From: Phoronis australis
Lineage: Eukaryota > Phoronida > Phoronidae
Length of the DNA stretch: 56,387 nucleotides
Direction: 5' to 3'
Assembly (NCBI GenBank): GCA_002633005.1
Contig: NMRA01000437.1
Location: 218,330-274,716 of the forward strand
Shown: positions 23,166 to 35,900 of the stretch, piece by piece
Layout of the letters: every line of letters begins with the position of its first letter
Numbering within the stretch: the stretch's first letter is position 1
The notes under the pieces: model-generated
What the model was told of the DNA's origin: nothing
Seen by the model: the letters and a program-made list of their open reading frames with translations, nothing else
The model's database searches: none
Position numbers and translations under genes: made by a program

Positions 23166-23399
23166 AAGATAAACCAACATCAATGCAGCAAGAGCGCTCA
23201 ACAAAGGAACAGCGTTATCAGAAAATCCCAAATAACTCGAAAAGTAGACGTCCTAGCGAAAAATGGAAAACATCTTCTGAAAGCTCGTTCAAAATTCTAT
23301 CTACACTGATGGTATCGCCTAATTCTGTAAATTTTTCGAAAAAAATGAAATTTTGCGTTTTTTTAAAGAAATTCAAAGTCAAATAACTCAAAAACAGTA

Positions 23400-24080
23400 A
23401 GTCTGAGAAAAAATTGTTACAGGCCATTTAAAAGAATATACTTCAAAAAATCTACATGCAAAAAATCACGTCTTTTTCTCTTCCAGTTTAAAATCGCACT
23501 CCAGACGACTGAAAATAGGTCAACATGCGCCAGATCCGCCATCATGAAAGCAACTTCCGGTTTTTTGGCTTTGTATAATAGCATGTTATAAGAAACTAAT
23601 ACCTGTAAAAATTCGAAGGAATTGGTCTTATAATGCGCCCTCTAGAGGAGAAAACGTTTCTAGGCCAAAATCGAGGTGCGCATGCGCGATCGTCGATATT
23701 TCCGCCATCTTTGACCGGAAGTAAACAATTTCCGGTCTACTTGCAGCAAACTTCCGGTCCATTTACTGTGCCGATTCTTAGCCTTTCACGTAAAAAATTG
23801 TAGCCTCCAGAAGCATTTGAACCTTTAAATGGAAACAAAATGGCCGCCACAGCCGCCATCTTGGATCCGATTTTGACGAAAAACAATAGGCTTCCAATAC
23901 TTCCAAAAGTACGTGTTATGTGTAAATTTCGTGATGATTGGACGAAAATTGCGACCAGTGGAAGAGCAACATACTTGGCGAAATTTATTTCGCCAGGTAA
24001 TGACAGCATATGTGCCACCACTGCATACTTGTTTGCTTAAAAGGATACGAAACCCCGTTTTCACCTGCTGATGCAGCCAG
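23400..24080. other. Degenerate repeat-like stretch with CCGCCAT and TTCCGG words
   Basis: Recurrent ACTTCCGGT and GCCGCCATCTT words (23520-23880), then an open frame (23840-24040) whose opposite strand is also open. Looks like an old dispersed repeat. No protein family. Confidence 0.35.
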
Positions 24081-24679
24081 TGACGTCAATCTTGAAAGAT
24101 AACATCAGGAATCAGCTAGAGACTTGCCTAATTACAAAAAGAAATGGAGTTTTAGAAAATTGTAACAGTGGTTTTGAGATTTCATCTTGAGCATGTAACT
24201 ATATGAAACGAAATTTAGTCACGTTATCGTAACTGTTGTTTTGTAATGATTGTGCCTTTGTTTTTTGCGAAATGTCACTAAAAAGACCTAGTCACGATAC
24301 CCAATTAATGACGAGGGCAGTTTGAACACATCAAATAACCAGTGATGTTTCGGTGCTGAGCTAAGTTGTAGTACCTAGTAACTACTTGCGTCACCTGCCG
24401 AATAGCCAGTCTATCTAAGCATAATCTCATGGCTGAACAGAACTTGGAAAAATAAGTTTTGTTTGTTTTTCGGCAGTGCTGTAGTGGTAAAATTAGAGGT
24501 AAGTAGGCGCCCAAAGCTCACCGCATCACCTTGAGCACTGAACATAACTTACGGTGCGTAGGCGCTATGTTCAAATGCCACTCCGACCCACTACAGCATT
24601 GTTTGTCGGTAGATGGAGCTCATCCTCCATGCATCTGTTGACAATTAATAAACAAAGTCTTACCTTTGCCCTGCAATAC

Positions 24680-24919
24680 CAGTGGCGGATACCATAAAGG
24701 GGAGGGGCAACATCCTCGGAGAATTGGGAGGGCAGGGACCGAGGAAGGTGGACCTTCTGTTCAGAAAATTTATCCGTGGACTAAATAAAAAAAAAACACC
24801 GGGAACACGATTCCGCAGCGATTTGGGGTCTGAGCCCCCCCCCCCTCCGCTACCGATCTTGGTTACCTTACTCAATATTTCCTCACGCTTCACGCTGTTG
24901 CTGTTTCATTCCGCCTATG
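24680..24919 (+). mobile_element. MITE-like element, family 2
   Basis: 240 bp with perfect 5-bp flanking duplications AATAC (24675-24679, 24920-24924). It starts CAGTGGCGGATACC and ends TCCGCCTATG, so the terminal inverted repeat is about 10 bp (CAGTGGCGGA against CATAGGCGGA). The open frames on both strands here are by-products of the element. Confidence 0.87.
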
Positions 24920-26691
24920 AATACTTATATGGGACTGGTATGCAGGGTTCTAGTACCGAACAGGGTGCTTCTTGCTTTGCAAGGTAATCAACAGCTTCAT
25001 CACCATCAATGCCAACACGAGCCGTTTTACATGTACAGTACGTTTGGCTGCCTGACGATTTAGTTCATCCTCGCAAGCCAGTATGAACTTGAGCTGATTT
25101 TTGCCTTGGTTAGAACCTAAATGGCGGCTTGACTATGCGAGAGTATAAAAAGCTCCTTGTTACCAAGAAACACGTTTGTCCTTTAACCTTGACTTGATAT
25201 CCCTCTCCATCATGAAGAAGAAACATCACTTCCGGGCCTAATTTGTCCTATTTAAGCATCATTGTCACTTCTTTCCAGTTTGCGGATGATGTCACTTCCC
25301 AGTACTCCTTTGGCCTTTGACATCTGATCGTTGACCATGGATCACCAAAAATTTTCGTCTTGAGTTTAAAAATGCAATGAGTCAATACGGATCAAATTAT
25401 TATGCTCTGCAAAGTATGAGCTTAACAAATTTTCTCGATGTTTTCGAAATACAAATATTAACGATCAAATGCAAATTTTCTTGCGCGTTTAGATGGGCTG
25501 CAAAAACTTGAGGGCCGCCTAAGAACAATGTCGTAGCCAAAGCCACCAAAGGGTGAATCGACTGGTCGATAAGTTTTTCTCTGTTCTTCATGCTTCGCTG
25601 TCTTTTTGCTAGACCTTCCCACGCCTATGATCCCTGTTGCCACTGTTCTACCCCGTTGACACGTGATAAGTACGGGTCACTTGTAGTAGCATGCGTGTCG
25701 GATGCGAGGAGGGGGAGCAAGGAGAACCTCAACTCCTGATGTTTGAGGGTCATACCCACTAAAGCGACGTAAAAAAAATCTGTTAAGCAGCTTCGCCGTT
25801 TACGATAGGGGGTGACGGAGAGAAACTGGCGTCGACGCAATGGGAGGATGATGGAAACTGGGCTCCGTTCCGTAAACTTAGACGCTGTCTCGAGCATGTG
25901 CATGTTCGTCTTGTGTATTTTTTAATTTCTTGTGTCTTCAGAACACAGATCTCGTGGCTAAGAAGGATGCGTTTTACTTTTATTACTTCCTAATGAAAAA
26001 ATAGCCCTAAACGTATGAGTGATGACGTTCTGAAACAGCACATCATCAGTTTCATTCTAAATTGTTTACCCATAATGCAACACACGTGCCATACATTTGC
26101 CTTGCTTTTTTACACTATCTCATATATTAATTATTACGTAATTTATTATTGGAAGACGGGCTTACCTGTGATATTGGATTTTGACTGCAAGACATTGACC
26201 AACATGGTAAATATCAGTGATGGACGAGTTATATTGTTTTCCCTTGTTAGTTCACTAAGGAGTAGGTCTACATGTACATGATATTTTGAAAAGTGGGTTA
26301 GACGTGCAGTGCATTTTTCAACACGAACCATGATAGTTCAAACACAACTGATAAATTAGTTAAATATTTCTTTGTGAGCAGGGGTTTTGCTAAGTTTTCA
26401 ATGACCGCAAGCTCCTATCCAAATGGAGCATATAGGGGGTCCAAACCCACTGCTGGACCTCTTCTGTATTTTTGTAATACATGAGGATGACGTGCCTCCT
26501 TTGTGTGTCTGATTGTCATGATCCGGGATCTGTACCCATCTTATAGACATTCACAGTGCTCATATATTCTTGTGCACCCTGACTGATCCCTGAAGCATGA
26601 AATAACTGTGGCCGGAAGTTCATACTGTGTCCGCTGAGCTGCACGATTGCGAGAAATGTCCTAACCGCATACTATCACCACCTCCCGCAGG

Positions 26692-26790
26692 TACAACAAA
26701 ACTACTAGCCAATACAATAACAATATCAACAACAACAAAAACACCAACAACAAAAAATAACAACCAACACAACAATAACAAAATAAATCG
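26692..26790 (+). repeat. CAA/AAC-rich low-complexity tract
   Basis: Irregular AAC, CAA and ATAACA words for about 100 bp with almost no G. Translation gives Asn/Thr/Lys runs of no significance. Confidence 0.85.
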
Positions 26791-28035
26791 CGTCATGAGC
26801 AGGAAAAAGAAAAACAATTCTAAACACGTCACGATGGAAAATTATTAGGTGGTGGCATTATTTCTCATATGGGGAACACGAGGACAACATCAATACGAAA
26901 AGTGTCTTCTAAAGCATCCACTTCGAACGGTAACATCAACGCGTTTTCAGCTCCAAAATCCCAGTTTCCAACAAATTAAGTAAGACACTTGCAAAACGTA
27001 TAAAGTTAACACAGGCAATTATCAACGAACAGCGCCACTTACGCCATATGTCGACGGCAACAAAACAACAAGTAATTCTCTCAGCACTGACACAAGTGCA
27101 AACTACTCGAGAACCGCTCACACGTTTGGTGATCGCAGTACGTTAACAAGAAATTCTCAGATAACACTCGTTCACTAACGCAAAAAGGTTACGATTGTCC
27201 TCTGGTTTACAACACCACGTGAGAGTGACGTCACAGTGACGACACTGCCGGAGGTATCTGCACCGGCGTCACCTACCACTAAAATTTTTGTAGATACTTG
27301 TGATCTCTGCTCGCATTTCAACAGTTCAGGTGCCCATACACCAATGAAAGTCCGTGTCTTTGTTGAGGCGTTGCCACCCGACTAAGTCGCAACCAAGTCG
27401 TGTATATATGCGCATCACTTATGCCCATAATTCCGTGGAGTAGGTGAATGCAACACTGTTATTATTCCAAGCAATGTCCCTGTTCTTGTGGTCATGCGGA
27501 CAACTGAAAGGCAATTTTCCTGCTTACACCCAAACACGGAAATCTGGAACGAAGCTGATAAAACTATCTAACTTGCTTTAAAATGTCTTTGCTGTGATAT
27601 CGATTTGCTTCTTCCACTAAACTGAACTGACTAGAGATCGACCACTATCAAAATAAAACGGCCGAGATTCGTTAACACACCTTTTCTTACCTATTCCCTG
27701 AACCACCCGTTTAGAAATAGGGATCGATTTCCACCATAATATGGAATGATTGTTCAAAATACTTTTTTGTGGCTGAGTAACCTCGGGTTTTCCATTCAGT
27801 TTATAGGTGGTGTGTTATGAAAGGTGTCCCTTTCGGCGCTGTGCAGGAATTTGTACCCGCACAGTTTTGTAATTGGCTTTCCTGAGATATGTCAATGTCA
27901 CTTTGGCTTTGTAGTGTGCATGTAAAGGCTTAATCTCGAAGTTAACTCGGGAGCATTAGAGCCTAAATGAATTGGATCAAGGGTTGAAGGGCAGTTGAAG
28001 TCAACAATTTGATATCACTAAAATCGAAGGAAAAG

Positions 28036-28075
28036 GGTGTCCGGACCCCCTTGATCACCCCTGGATCCGCCCATG
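28036..28075 (+). mobile_element. Isolated MITE terminus
   Basis: CCTGGATCCGCCCATG closes a short C-rich stretch, as at the 3' ends of the CAGTGGCGGA elements. No matching start with the expected TACCC duplication was found upstream, so the element is truncated or chimeric. Confidence 0.4.
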
Positions 28076-29357
28076 TACCCAAAGCATTTTAGAATTTCAT
28101 GCTGCTTTTGTAGTTTTTTCATGTGTTCTACAAACCTTGTTATAGTATTTTATGTGAAAATGGTGCAAATCAATGTTTGCAAGAAACGGATAATAAATTT
28201 CGTAACTTTAACATGTAGTTTGAAAGCCCTGACTGTTCTACTCGTGCCTCGGTTATGCACCACTCGCAGATTGTACTATATAAAAAGAGCCTCAGCGAAT
28301 ACACATGCGCGTCATTTTTGAAAGTTTTCAGTCGTTCAGTATCGCGGCCACCGCTGCGTGTGAGGGAGGAAACGGAGTCATGTAAAGCACTGAAAATGGC
28401 ATTTATTTTATCAAACTTGACACTCTATCAGTGAAACACGCTGGCACTCTTGTCAAGGAAAACAGACGTGTGAAATATACAAAAGGCAAATAAAAGACGA
28501 CTACGTAATTTACAATAGGCGACACGACGTTCACAAAAGTCAGTTTAAAAAGGACATGAATAATTAGCTGTTAAGTTCTCTGTTTAAATTACGGTGGTTA
28601 AATATTTATACACGTAATTTATGCTACTAAGTATTTTTCCTGAAAAAATACTGCGCAAGAGCTGCGCACTGAATGAGACCAAATTCCAGCAAGACACTTA
28701 GACTTGCTTTTGAGCAAACGGTCAGTTTTGTCCTTCGTCGATGTCGTTTTCAGACTTTCCACAGCTTGTCAGTGTGTTGTTGTCTCAATTCGAAATCGAA
28801 ACTCAAACAACGCAGTTGCAGGGGCGAAACTAGCGGAAAATTGAAGCAATTATGGGCTAGTCGAGCAAAAGACGAAAACGTCAGATAAAAACTTGCTCTC
28901 ATGAAATGTGAGATTTTTGCCGTTTGCCAGTGTGGACTCGAGCTCATTATCATAATAACCAGGAGGAGGAGACGATACTCACCACACCCCTCCCCGATCG
29001 GTGGCCAATTCGACTATTAGTTTCGCCCTTGCTGTGAGTTATTACATAATGGCCAACAACTTTAGAACAGCTGACTATAACAGGTGTACACCACTCTACA
29101 TACATATACATATAAAAATCACTACTAAAATTATGAATAAAAATAAAACAATGCAGTATGCTTGTCTGCAAAATTGAGCAATTCGTTATGAGTTAATAAC
29201 CATAATACAATACACGAATAACAACGAAATAATCTTTTTGCGTTAATAGCAATTCAAAATAAAACGTCTCTGTGTGCATGGTGTCTATTTAATGTACACT
29301 GGGTATATAAAGTTGATGCTTGTGTGGTCTAAATAAACTTTCAATGGCCTAGTTCTA

Positions 29358-29363
29358 TTTATT
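29358..29363 (-). promoter_or_regulatory. Possible tekt4 polyadenylation signal
   Basis: First AATAAA on the minus strand downstream of the tekt4 stop codon (TTTATT on the plus strand), implying a 3' untranslated region of roughly 0.3 kb. It is a simple hexamer match in AT-rich DNA, so the call is weak. Confidence 0.3.
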
Positions 29364-29672
29364 AAAAGAATTGATTAAAATGTTTGTGTACATACATGTA
29401 TCTAAATAAATGCAAACTGACAAAAATGCGCCAGAAGAAATTCTAAGGAAAACGCAAGTCATTCTTGACTCGATCGATTTATAGACTCTCTATCGAACAA
29501 ATTTAAAGAAATATAGCGATGTTTTGACAAACGATTTCAATGTTAATTTGCCCGGGAAATATAAGTTCGACATTGCATGAAATCATACAACTTGTCGTGA
29601 ATAAATTCACCTTAGCTTATGTATAAATCACAAATTACAACTTCTCAGCACTTGATGAGAGAGTACCGATCC

Positions 29673-29907
29673 CTAGTAGGCCAGCGGCATATTGAAGATT
29701 GGTCCGACCTTGGGCTCGGCAGGATAAGCCTTGCGACGTCCCATGCAGCCCTTTGCGTCAATGTCCAGCGAGTTGTCCTTGACGGCGATATCGTGTTGAA
29801 GAGTGTTCTTCGCCTTCTGGAGGCGCGCCATGCTGATCTCGCTGTGTTTTAGTTTCTCCTTCAGGTAGCGGACAGAGTCGCGGATTTCTTGTACCTCTCT
29901 CTGCAGC
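29673..29907 (-). CDS. TEKT4: tekt4 coding exon 9 (terminal)
   Basis: Follows a TTTCTTTACAG acceptor, with 235 coding nt to TAG at 29675-29673. It encodes LQREVQEIRDSVRYLKEKLK, a further coiled coil, then IAVKDNSLDIDAKGCMGRRK and a short tail ending FNMPLAY. The NSL-(x)-ID-(x)-KCM/GCM-x-RR-Y/AYP pattern is the usual tektin C-terminus. Confidence 0.93.
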
Positions 29908-32900
29908 CTGTAAAGAAAATCCACAGTAATTAAGTGTATTTTCGTTTCTAGTTGCTCCAGAGTTAGCTTGAAATAGCGGTTGTTTTGCACTTGCTGTCTT
30001 TTATCGCGTTAGAAGGTGATGTTCATTGACAGTGAACCTTGTTTAAAACGTAGAACTACCGTGCTCTCCTAGGGTTAAAAACCTACATTGTGTTCTAAAG
30101 TCATAAAAATAATTTTGAAATCTTGTGAAATTTTCTCATGATTTACTCACATCTATGAAAAGCCACGATTATATTATTTCGATATGCAATAGAATTAGCT
30201 ATTATCTTTGTACTATCGCAATTTATAATAAGTGAACTTGAGTTTGTTGCAACATAAAAACGATATTACTGTCATCAGTGGATGACGTAGTATGAGTCCT
30301 ACATGAAGAAATATCCGGTAAATATCAGTGAAGTAATCAGACAACAATGCCTCAAACGAACCCCTTCCATGTAATAAATCATTATTAGCCAAGTAGTATT
30401 TATTCACAATGTATTCTATAGTCAATAGTTTCAAATATCGTTCACTGGCAGCTACGAAAATTGATTCCAGGGTAGTGCGCTCACCCAAGGCGCTCCCCAA
30501 AATACCAGGAGAACGCGTAAATAACAGCCGTGATAAAAACCGTAAGTATGTAGCCTAGATAGACAGTGTATGCCAATGAAGGTGAGCTGCATGCGTTGAC
30601 ACATCGCCTACCCTTACATTAATCATTCATCTTCCCTGCACTTGCAAATCAGGGTCGAGTGGCATCATTGATCATAGACAAAAGATTCGCAAATCTGACA
30701 TTTTTTTCCGTACTAACCTAGAGGCGGCGCCACTCTCCTAAATTATCTGTTTCATTTTCCGGTTAGTGTAATTGTGACGCGAAATTCGCGCATCTATTTT
30801 ACTGTCCAGTACAACGAAAATAAAATACTAATTTCGGTATTGGAACGCTGTTCAAAATCTTAAAATAGTACTAGAGAACTGTTGGTGAGTACTTTTAGCT
30901 ATGCTACTACCAACCGACCACACAACAGGCGACCAAGATTAGCAGACGACGTACTTGCAGGAAATATTACCAGATAATTTGGCCAAGTGTCGCTAGTGAA
31001 CAATGACGTAACGTTGTGCAGAAAAGTACAGATTTCGTCCATTGAAAGTATACGGAGTTGGCGGTCCTCGTACTATTGTCTATGGTTGCATGAAAGTTAT
31101 ACGCCGTATAGCAACAATGACGTCGCATTAGCACGTGCCATGTTGTTATTGTTGAACAATGCACCAGACGTCATGCAACAATCAAACTTATCCAGCGGAT
31201 AATTTTGAAGTTTTATGCAACCCAGTCCTGGTAAAAAACTCTTCTACATTCGAGTCAACAGGAAGTTTTCACCCATTCGATGCTTAAACAACCGAGTACA
31301 AACATTGGCATCTTTCAACTTACGTCTTCATCACTGGATCGTTACACAATTCAACGTTTAATCGTCTGCAGCGTTCTTCCAATCTCGTCTGCGCCACTTT
31401 CATTGGAGCCTCCTTGTCACGGATGGCCTTACGGAGAAGCTCAATGTTCTTCTCCATGTCGTGGATTTCTCGCATGGTCTGTAAAATAGTCGTACAGTTT
31501 TATCTACGCTTCAACCTGAAATTATGAATGTGTTAACAAAAACTACAAAATTGGATTTCATATTTTCATTGTGACGACAGCATCTGTTTGAGCATTTAGC
31601 GCCCTTTTGCGGGCCAGAAAACGAGCCCGATATGCCATTTTGAAAGTTTACGCGGACTTGTCACATTCAAAAATTGTCAGTGGTTGTCCAACCTTAAGAC
31701 ATCCAAGATCTCTACAGATACATGTATAAACGGCAGCCTTAGGTATTTATGGAACACTCTTTACTCATAAAGGTTCCAATAGTTTTTGGAGGTAATAGAA
31801 ACGAAATCCTATAATGCAATTGGACAGTTTGGAGCCGATTTTGTAGGGGCAAGGGGACTAGATTTTACTTTATTTTTTAGAAAACTGAACAAAGAAAATA
31901 CTATTTGAAAGCCAGGAAATGGACAGAGCGCTATACGTCCAGGCGTTGCATGGACTAAAATTTGCCGGGCTGTCATTGTATGGTCTCTTGATTGCAACAC
32001 CACTTAATTTTGGAAATAACAATAATTTTGTAAGAAATAACACAAAAAAGCAGAAATACACTTGTTGGCACTCTGCAACTTAAGTCTTCAGATACGAAAC
32101 TGCACTCGTATGTCACTTTCACCAAACTGTCGTAGTTGTAAGAAGACTTTTTACAAAAGAATCTAAATGGGCACTTACGCCAAAACTAAAGACTGGTTTA
32201 TACAGGTAAGCCTATGCAAGTCTCCATTTAGACTCGACGTAAAAAAGTCACAAACTAACGACGTGTTAGCCAAACAAGCTTAGTGATGATAATATGAATT
32301 AGGTTGATTTCTCATGAACATGCTCAGCAACCGTAGGCATAAAGCTGTTCAATGTCATTTTACAATTTGGAAATTTTCCAAGTAATTTCAAACATGGTTG
32401 CGAACAATATCAGGGGAGTGTTTCGTAAACGCAACACGCTCGCGAGTACAGCTAGTTCGAAAGGGTAGAGCTAGGCAGCACCTCGCTAAGATTTCCACAT
32501 GAACCCCAAACGTATGCGTCGGTTTCCAGTTTGTTTCCTAGAAAACTGTAGCCTATTGAACGCGGCAAAAAAGTAGTCTACTTGTATGCGTCAAACAGGC
32601 CTACCCTCTGGAGGTGAGCTTGGAGCTTGTTTCTGGCGTCGGCGGTCTCTCTGATTCTGGCATTGAACGAGTTGTTGACGGAGTTGAACTGACTCCACAT
32701 GTCGTTGGCACACTGGCGCAAGGTTTGGTCGATCTCTCCGCGCAGGCGTTCAGAGGCGGCGCGTTCCTTCTGCGAGCGAATGATGTTGTTTTGAGTGAAT
32801 CTGGCCCAAGACTCAGGGATCGTTAGCCTGCAAAAAAGTTAATAGGGATTTTAAAACTGTTCGAAATCTTGAAACAAAAGTTAACCACACCGCAGCAATT

Positions 32901-35900
32901 ACAGACACCGACCAGCACGCAACACTGAATTCACAGTCCTGAACTGCTGGCGGGACGAGATTAACGAAATGTCGCATTGTTTAGGACAGTTAACTAGGAC
33001 AAGTTACTGACAAAACTAACCATTGAGAGTTACTGTGGAACCACCCTCAGATAACCATGTCTATTTTGTACCAGATCCCATTGTCTCATCACCTCTCGCA
33101 GGCTCAGCCTAGGCTCAGATTGGAAACTAATCATTTTCAGAGTACGATCTTGTACATTTGTACGTTTACTAGAAGCGTGCCTTGCAATTTTCGAGTCCAG
33201 TTTTGAGTACAAATAATAGATCAACAAAAGTTATTTTGTGTGACTCAACGCAAAGCTTTGTCATTATTGTTATCGTCCTACACCAGAGGTCGGTAATAGT
33301 TTTGTTCGGCCTGCGACCACACGGTAACAAAACCTGTGCCTTTGACCAGAGGGCAATGTCTCTTAACGACACTATTTTAAAACCAAGAGCTAACAATTGT
33401 ATAAAACAGGTCCAAAAGCGACAAGGTCTCAAGAGAACCACAATAACACACATTTAAAACATTACAGAGCAAATAGGAAAAAATGGAGTTGAACTAAAGA
33501 TAGCTTTTGGTGATTGAGTGTGAGTACTGACGCATGGGAAAAATGCAAAGTTGTATTCATAAGCTGGTCACCGAGAATCGCGCGCCACCTCGTGGCATGG
33601 AGAAATGTCAACTGTCGTACACAACGACATGTAGCACTACAAGCTCCACAAATACTCCCACAATCAACGTTTTTTTCCCAATAGCCCTCCGTCCCATCAG
33701 CGAAATTGAATGAACGTCATTACAGTCAAAGTGCTCGAGGTCAAACAGCACGTACATAGCATAGCGGGTTTAGGGGGGGGGGGAGGCCCGCCCTCCCCCC
33801 GGGCCTCCCTCCTTGGCTGCCGCTAGCAAAATAGAACAGCAACAGTGTGAAACGTGAGGAAATATTGAGTTCGGTAACTAGGACCGGCAGCGGAAAAGGG
33901 GGAGGGAGGCTCAGACCCCCGATCGCGGCGGAACGGAATCGCGTTCCCGTTTTTTTTTTAGTCCACCGATAGATTTTCCAAACTTTCCGGCCGCCGCCTG
34001 TGCAGCACATACAATCACGCTTTGCCCAATTCCCCGAGGCAACAAGTTGCGCCCCCCCCCCTTATGGTATCCTAGATCCGCCACTGCATAGGATTATGCC
34101 TGCCAACGCTGCCAGGAAACAGCGGGGGAGCTCTCTACACCATCTCGTACTAAATTATGGAAAATTGGTAATTTCTTTAGTTATCACCTACAATAGGGTA
34201 ATTTTAAACAATTAGCAGATTGTGTAGCCGATAATGAAAGGAACATGTCAATCGAACAGCTCCTTCAAACTTCCATTTGGCCTTGTGCTTTGATCCGCAA
34301 AGAACAATCCTTTATTCGAAGACAAGTAGTGATACCCGCAGTCATGTCGATATTTCTACCTCGCGGTCCCAATTAACTAAATTTAGAATTTAGTACTCTT
34401 AATTGAGGTTGTATTCACATTCGTTTATAACATAATTACACATGTTTTGACGTACTGTTTCTTTGTTCGCTCCCGTAGTTTATTTTGCAGTATTTAAGGG
34501 CTTTTGGATACTTTACCTTTCATGTTGTTAATCCCTAATGTCATGGTCATCTGTCTTATTGTTTCTGTATTATATCACTGAAACTCTAATAAATGTGTAT
34601 CAAAATATGCGTTTCGTATCAAAGTAATGCAAAGCCCGTAAATGCAATGTTCTTACTTTTTCAAATGTCTACCTTCCATGGGGTCTCAAAATCAGTCAAC
34701 AGCCCAAAGATGACGTGACATCAGATATACCAATGCACGGTGCGAAGTACTTGTGACCGTAGTGAAACAATAAAAAAGAGGAAACGACAGAACATTTCAC
34801 TGCTGCTATTTCCCGTGACGAAGTATGCATGTTTCCAAGGTTATTAGGCATGCCTTACTTCTGTTATTCGCAACACTCTTCAGTGCCCTTCTCGAGGTAA
34901 AGCGGACGAATCTGCTTAAGGACGTGTTTTATTCACTGCTCTTACCAGATAATAGCTTTTAGTGAATATTTGAGAATGTTTAGTTCATGGTTCAACTCGA
35001 CGTTGGAGAGATATACATGTAGTATGCATGTCGTTGCGTCTTTCCTATTTGAGGGAGACTCGTTGGAAATAACCGCTACTCATTTAAAGCCATCCGCCTC
35101 GTGGTTTTGAGGCATCACGCCACTCAAAAGTACGGGTTCGCGCGCCAACGATGTACAGGCAACGAATGGTAATGAATTATATAACGGAATTGAAATAATG
35201 CGGACGAATAACAACAGTTTGTCTCAATAATGTGTGATGGCTTTTGGAAGTCCATTTCATGGCTTCATAAATAACTATCATATTCAATATAGATGCAAGA
35301 GCCTAAAGTTTTATAGACATGTTTGTAACAATCTTACGTGTAGGTGGCCCGCGCATATTGAAGACGTGACTATTAAGAAAGTGATTGATTTAGTGCTCCA
35401 GGACAGTCATAAACCTCATGTACAGAGAAAAACGTGATTAACTTTAATTACCGTTGCTAGTGGCACTTAGTTTGATTGCCGACGTTACAAAATTGCTTTT
35501 ATCCATAATGAAGCGAAGAACAAATTGGAAAATATTACTATTCTGCGACTAAGAAATTATGAGCACTTGAACTGTTTTAGGGAACAGCGCGGAAATGTCA
35601 CAAACCCACATATTCTCCCAGTAGGCTTAACCACCACACCCCATTTATGTTAAGATGAGCCGTTTTAAATCAAATATTTTTTGAATGTGACGATATTTTT
35701 TCGCTATTCCAAATCCCTATCCGATTTATACATGTACGGCTTCAGGTTGAAGGCCTATTTGTTCAGAGATGGGATGTACACAGAACGAAAACAGATATGC
35801 ATGCTAGACAAGCGACAGTGACATTTTGGTGCAGTCATGCCACAGCCACGGACTCTATACTTACGTGTTGTCAACATTCTCAATGCCTGGGTGGTACCCA

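Larger units (their letters stand above)
24925..29350. other. Region downstream of tekt4, no gene seen
   Basis: Holds the CAA tract, one isolated MITE end and short frames only. No conserved domain or RNA gene recognised. Confidence 0.45.

Noticed and set aside
23840-24040. ORF starting MAATAAILDPILTKNN
   Set aside because: Resembles degenerate dispersed repeats common in marine invertebrate genomes. The opposite strand is equally open and no domain is visible.
24660-24987. Glycine/proline-rich ORFs on both strands
   Set aside because: They fall inside the family-2 MITE; homopolymer G/C runs create the frames.
29619-29852. Plus-strand ORF over tekt4 exon 9
   Set aside because: It is the antisense shadow of a coding exon. 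The same applies to plus-strand frames at 32614-32826 and 38482-38760 and to the frame over exon 3b at 39230-39469.
33741-34215. ORFs of 89 and 71 codons in tekt4 intron 6
   Set aside because: They overlap the MITE at 33760-34086 and match its counterparts, not a gene.
34430-34620. T-rich segment ending AATAAATGTGTATCAAA as a transcript 3' end
   Set aside because: Lies in a tekt4 intron, with no coding remnant upstream on the plus strand. At most an old retroelement tail.
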